DNA from: Candidatus Hermodarchaeota archaeon
GTDB lineage: Archaea > Asgardarchaeota > Hermodarchaeia > Hermodarchaeales > Hermodarchaeaceae
Assembly: GCA_016840595.1 (NCBI GenBank)
Contig: JAEOSA010000066.1
Span: 1 to 9,473, forward strand
Reading direction: 5' to 3'
Length of the DNA: 9,473 nucleotides
Shown piece after piece: positions 6,401 to 9,473 of this stretch (positions are counted from its first letter, which is position 1; the number at the start of each line of letters is the position of its first letter). A program made the translations under genes and the position numbers. The notes under the pieces are model-generated. The model did no database searches. It was not told the DNA's origin and worked only from the letters and a program-made list of their open reading frames with translations.

Positions 6401-7429
6401 ATGGTTTCAATCAATTTTCAATCAGCATTAGAAAAAATAAGAGAAACTAGTGTGGCGGTCCTACCTGATTTCTACTTGGACATCATCGTCAATCCACAAA
6501 TGTCTTACGAGAAATTAATGGATGGAATCAGGGACGTATATTCAAGAGGTGGAGGGAATTTACTAGGACCAAATATCCAACTCGTTTCAGGTGGAAATGC
6601 GGGGAATGTCGCAAAAATATTAGGAGGATTAGGTGTCCCTACAACTTTCTTAACTGAAACCTCTCCACTAGGTAAGCATCTTATAGAATTTTTTATGCAT
6701 CCTCTCAACATAAGAACCAAAATAACTGACACAGGTAATCTAGCAAGTTCAATGATTCTTGAGATCCCCTATGGTGCAAGTAGAAATAATGTAATGTTGA
6801 GCAGTGCAGGGAGTGTTTCAGATTTCTCATTTACAAAATTAACAAGAGAACAATGGAAAATAATGAAAAAAAGTGATACAATCGTTATTACAAATATTCA
6901 AAACTTAAGAATGGAAGAACTAGTTGAAGCGGTTCTTCGAAAAATACCAGAACATGTTAAAATTTCAATTGATTTTTCTGATCTTACACCACATATCCAA
7001 AGAATAGATAAAATTTGGAAGCACATTTTAAAACACAAACGACCTCCTACACAGATTTTTGGAAATGCAACTGAAATTAAATTATTGGCGATGAAACCAA
7101 AAAAGACACCTGAGGAGGCAGTCCAATTTTTATCTTCAACATTTCCAAGCACTCTTTTTGGATTACATACACAAAAAAAAGCTGAAATTTGGCAAGACAA
7201 TAAACAACTTGCTCTTGAAGCTAGCTATCAAGTTCCTGTTACTAGATCAACGGGAGCTGGTGATAGTTGGCACGCTGGTTTCATTGCAGGACAACAAATT
7301 GGTTTAACTATTACTGAAACAACAAAATTTGCAAATGCTGTCGCTGGATGTTATCTTTCCACTAAAAAAATTGTTTCAATAATGGATGCTATAAATCTTA
7401 TTTCTACAACACCTTGCAACCCCTTATGA
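6401..7429 (+). CDS. PfkB-family (ribokinase-like) carbohydrate/nucleoside kinase
   Basis: A 342-residue soluble kinase that would phosphorylate a sugar or nucleoside hydroxyl with a nucleotide donor. The N-terminal strand DFYLDIIV places the substrate-contacting Asp27. GGNAGNVAKILGGLG at 64-78 is PfkB signature 1. NATE at 222-225 corresponds to the N..E Mg/ATP region. STGAGDSWHAGFIAG at 283-297 is signature 2, with catalytic base Asp288 and the GAGD anion hole. The leading Asp of the usual DTTGAGD is Arg282. Length is slightly above the usual 300-330. The substrate cannot be assigned. The gene stands alone between a long AT-rich leader and an inverted repeat. Nine of its eleven Arg codons are AGA/AGG, the reverse of the ligase gene, and its base composition is clearly more AT-rich, which suggests a different origin. 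Confidence 0.88.
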   Translation: MVSINFQSALEKIRETSVAVLPDFYLDIIVNPQMSYEKLMDGIRDVYSRGGGNLLGPNIQLVSGGNAGNVAKILGGLGVPTTFLTETSPLGKHLIEFFMHPLNIRTKITDTGNLASSMILEIPYGASRNNVMLSSAGSVSDFSFTKLTREQWKIMKKSDTIVITNIQNLRMEELVEAVLRKIPEHVKISIDFSDLTPHIQRIDKIWKHILKHKRPPTQIFGNATEIKLLAMKPKKTPEEAVQFLSSTFPSTLFGLHTQKKAEIWQDNKQLALEASYQVPVTRSTGAGDSWHAGFIAGQQIGLTITETTKFANAVAGCYLSTKKIVSIMDAINLISTTPCNPL

Positions 7430-7463
7430 ATTGTCTACTTTAATGAAGCAAATCAATGATTAT

Positions 7464-7516
7464 CTTAGAACTTCCTCAAAGTTGTCTAGTTTCTCCTCTA
7501 AACTAGATATTCTAAG
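7464..7516. repeat. Nested inverted repeat after the PfkB-type kinase
   Basis: The inner stem TCTAGTTT (7485-7492) and AAACTAGA (7500-7507) is perfect over eight bases around CTCCTCT. The outer arms CTTAGAA (7464-7470) and TTCTAAG (7510-7516) are also perfect over seven bases, but leave a 14-base bulge on the left arm. It begins 35 bases past the kinase stop. It may be a 3'-end structure or an operator for the next gene. Confidence 0.7.
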
Positions 7517-7556
7517 TTAGTTATGCAGAGAGTTTGATTCTTCATTGGTGAGTGAA

Positions 7557-7566
7557 TTTCTTTTTT
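7557..7566 (+). terminator. T-rich run after the kinase and inverted repeat
   Basis: TTTCTTTTTT about 130 bases past the kinase stop fits archaeal oligo-T termination and lies before the presumed promoter of the next gene (TTAAACATAT near 7603-7612). Confidence 0.35.
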
Positions 7567-7645
7567 GATTGTGGATTTTAATCCGAAAGGATAATAGTTA
7601 GATTAAACATATTGAAGGAAGATATTCACTCCAAGAGGGATTTTG

Positions 7646-8566
7646 GTGCTTTCAATTATTCTTGCCTTGTCATCTTTTTCATTTGGGTTTTTGTTATTCT
7701 ACCTAATTACATGGCGTCGAGGAGAAGTTGATAATAAGATATTAGAGGCTATTGTAGAGCATCATCTGACCCGATCCTTCCAAACAAAGGATATCGCAAG
7801 AGTAACCGGTCAAGACAAGAAAAAAGTTGAATCTGCTTTAAACCAGTTGAATCGAAATGGGATTATCCAACGGCGCGGTAAATATTACCAGACGATTAAT
7901 CCTCTTTTTTTCCTAAGTGAGACGTACTATACGAAATCCTTACGGTTTAGTATAGATGATGAAATTTTGTACGGTGGGGCGCAAAATCCCTTTCTTACTA
8001 ACTATCAACTAGTCGGGTTTTATGGTCTTGTTCCGTTGTCTCTATTCTTTTCGTTAATTGTTATCCTTGGGATATTTCCTGAAATTAACTTGGTGTTTTC
8101 AACATACTTTAGTTATCTAGATTTGAATTTATTGTTAGCATTTCTAGTGATTTTAAGCATAATTATTGTTGATGCGATTAATAATTTGATTAAATCATGG
8201 GCACAAGATAGAAACTCAGTGATTGTAGGTGTCAAATCAGGAGTAACCTTTGATATCGAATATGCGGCTGAGCGATCGGGTAGGATAAGCCGTCCGAAAT
8301 TGGGTAACGTTTCATATCAACTGAGTTTGTTTCAAAGACTTATGAATTATTTCTCAGAGATACCGCATGGCGACATTGTAATTCAGGTTAAAGGGCAAAA
8401 AGAGCCAATGACTTTTCGGAATGTTCCGTTTCCCATTGAACTATTTTATGTTTTAAGGCAAGTGCAATTACAGAGTCTAGAGTGGCGAAAACGTTATGCT
8501 AGAACGATGATGGAATGGCGTGCTAACACGTTAATTCCCAGTGTAGGGACAGGGGGTAGAAGATGA
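7646..8566 (+). CDS. Membrane-anchored winged-helix protein with C-terminal PH-like (bPH2-type) domain
   Basis: A 306-residue protein. Segments in order: an N-terminal helix (about 3-22) ending in WRR; a winged-helix DNA-binding-like domain (about 28-90: ILEAIVEHH, FQTKDIARVTGQDKKKVESAL, NGIIQRRGKYYQ); two more helices (121-145 and 154-183); then a beta-rich domain at about 190-272 resembling bacterial PH-like DUF304/bPH2, with SVIVGVKSGVTF, LFQRLMNYF, HGDIVIQV and FRNVPFPIELFYVLR; and a basic C-terminal helix. Positive-inside logic puts both soluble domains in the cytosol. It may act as a one-component membrane regulator, or the wHTH may be structural. The start is GTG 7646 with GAGG (7635-7638) seven bases upstream; TTG 7643 is the alternative. 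The stop overlaps the next start (ATGA), so the two are translationally coupled. The wHTH call is good; the PH-like call is moderate. Confidence 0.8.
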   Translation: MLSIILALSSFSFGFLLFYLITWRRGEVDNKILEAIVEHHLTRSFQTKDIARVTGQDKKKVESALNQLNRNGIIQRRGKYYQTINPLFFLSETYYTKSLRFSIDDEILYGGAQNPFLTNYQLVGFYGLVPLSLFFSLIVILGIFPEINLVFSTYFSYLDLNLLLAFLVILSIIIVDAINNLIKSWAQDRNSVIVGVKSGVTFDIEYAAERSGRISRPKLGNVSYQLSLFQRLMNYFSEIPHGDIVIQVKGQKEPMTFRNVPFPIELFYVLRQVQLQSLEWRKRYARTMMEWRANTLIPSVGTGGRR

Positions 8567-9129
8567 CAATGAGTTCAAATGATGAGGCGTTCATGCAAGA
8601 AATTGGTGAGACTTACCGCTTACAACCCCTTACTCAAATAATGCTGTTTATAACATTAGTAACTATTACTATTATAATTCTTGAAATTCTTCAAATAACA
8701 TTTGATGCTAGAGTGACAGTCCTTTTAGTTACAGCTACATTCCTGTTTCCGGTTATTATTAAGAAACGAACCCGTATTACTCGTGCAATTTCACTTGGTC
8801 TTTTTCTCTCATCCATGACTCTTATGGTCTTTTTTGCTCTCTCATTCGCGCCTCCCCTATGGCCTTTAACACAAACAACGACGCTGTTGATTGCTTCATT
8901 TCTCGCAATCTCAGTATTGCTCTTCCAATATCTTATGCCCGATATTTTACAGAGAAATGTGAAAGGCTATTTAATGATATTAGCTGTTTCTTTAGCCTTC
9001 ACAACCCTAGTGACAATGTCATTTAATTTGTTACCACCCTTTGGTGTGATAACAGTTTGGTCTGTTGTAGTATTCGCTGGAATCGCGATTGTCTTTACGT
9101 ATGCCATTCTTCCCGAAAAACCAATTTAA
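8563..9129 (+). CDS. Six-helix membrane protein coupled to the wHTH/PH-like protein
   Basis: No family recognised. The 188-residue product has a short polar N-terminus and about six helices (25-45, 50-66, 73-95, 105-124, 135-153 and 162-184), with a basic loop KKRTRITR at 67-74 that should be cytosolic. There are no obvious catalytic or ligand motifs; Pro pairs sit at 97-98 and 158-159. ATG 8563 overlaps the upstream stop by ATGA and is preceded by GGGGGT (8552-8557) five bases upstream; ATG 8569 is an in-frame alternative. The strict coupling suggests it partners the upstream protein, for example as its membrane sensor or effector, which is inference. Confidence 0.8.
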   Translation: MTMSSNDEAFMQEIGETYRLQPLTQIMLFITLVTITIIILEILQITFDARVTVLLVTATFLFPVIIKKRTRITRAISLGLFLSSMTLMVFFALSFAPPLWPLTQTTTLLIASFLAISVLLFQYLMPDILQRNVKGYLMILAVSLAFTTLVTMSFNLLPPFGVITVWSVVVFAGIAIVFTYAILPEKPI

Positions 9130-9139
9130 TATTGCTTTT

Positions 9140-9186
9140 AGAACCGTTTAATTTTTTAAGCATAATTCGTGGTTCTCTTAGTTTTT
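9140..9186 (+). terminator. Inverted repeat with T runs after the six-helix gene
   Basis: AGAACC (9140-9145) pairs with GGTTCT (9171-9176) across 25 bases. T6 (9152-9157) lies in the loop and TTAGTTTTT follows the right arm. It lies in the convergent gap between two genes, ten bases past a stop. The T runs alone could act as an archaeal terminator. Confidence 0.35.
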
Positions 9187-9213
9187 CGAATTGTTATTTA
9201 TGATAAATTTTCT

Positions 9214-9473
9214 TTATAAAGTCGAATTAAAGGGAAACTCTCCCGCCTTATAATAAGTTTTAATCATAAATTGGTCCGTTTTTTCAAGTAAATTTATTTG
9301 GGCTTTTGCTAAGCTATAGGATAAACCAAGATTTTTTTCTGAATTGAAAATGCCATTTAAGAAGTTCCAATGCTCGATAAATTTTTGAAATCCGACTTCT
9401 CTTGAGAATAGGATTTCTGATTTCTTACTTTGATTTAGATAAATAATTCCCTTTACTGTGTCAATCACGAGTG
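9214..9473 (-). CDS. C-terminal part of an unrecognised leftward gene, cut by the window edge
   Basis: The minus-strand frame is open from the window end and stops at TAA 9216-9214. GTG 9468 could start an 84-residue protein, but the frame stays open upstream of it and no ribosome binding site can be checked, so truncation at the edge is more likely. The visible product is soluble: two short strands at its start (VKGIIYLNQ, EILFSR) and then mainly helical segments (FQKFIEHWNFLNGIF, YSLAKAQINLLEKT). I recognise no family. It is convergent with the six-helix gene. Confidence 0.5.
   Translation of the reverse strand, partial: LVIDTVKGIIYLNQSKKSEILFSREVGFQKFIEHWNFLNGIFNSEKNLGLSYSLAKAQINLLEKTDQFMIKTYYKAGEFPFNSTL

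Noticed and set aside
6898..7200. A 100-codon minus-strand frame inside the kinase gene
   Set aside because: The plus-strand frame carries the PfkB motifs. The antisense translation is Cys- and Phe-rich and shows no domain.

Overview
The window looks archaeal. Several starts are preceded by short GGTG/GAGG-type ribosome binding sites, candidate TATA boxes sit about 25 bases before expected transcript starts, candidate terminators are T runs, and GTG/TTG starts occur next to ATG. The gene content (SLC41-like MgtE domains split into separate genes, a small DinB-like protein, a membrane wHTH/PH-like protein) would fit an Asgard-type or related mesophilic archaeon. There is no marker gene, so the lineage is a weak inference.

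Left part (1-2360): the 3' end of one MgtE-domain gene, then a second single-domain MgtE gene nine bases after its stop (18 bases to the preferred start). These are probably the two halves of a magnesium/divalent cation transporter. Convergent to them is a 412-residue, roughly ten-helix membrane protein with 31 tryptophans, which I cannot assign to a family. It shares a compact divergent promoter region with the next gene.

Middle part (2360-6070): a rightward cluster of an alpha/beta hydrolase, an AMP-forming acyl-CoA ligase and a DUF1801 gene. The hydrolase could release a carboxylic acid that the ligase then activates to the CoA thioester; the acid is unknown. The DUF1801 frame carries one in-frame TAA, and the rest of the domain continues in frame to 5220. 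A 370-base non-coding stretch follows, holding a perfect C7G7 palindrome and a possible frameshifted small frame. A leftward DinB-like gene with its own good promoter and ribosome binding site comes next.

Right part (6070-9473): visibly more AT-rich. It holds a stand-alone PfkB-type sugar/nucleoside kinase whose arginine codons differ sharply from those of the ligase gene, then a nested inverted repeat. After that comes a translationally coupled pair: a membrane-anchored winged-helix protein with a C-terminal PH-like domain, overlapping by ATGA with a six-helix membrane protein. The window ends inside an unrecognised leftward gene.

The best candidates for something undescribed are the wHTH/PH-like plus six-helix pair and the tryptophan-rich membrane protein. 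No CRISPR array, tRNA, rRNA, transposase or phage gene is visible.
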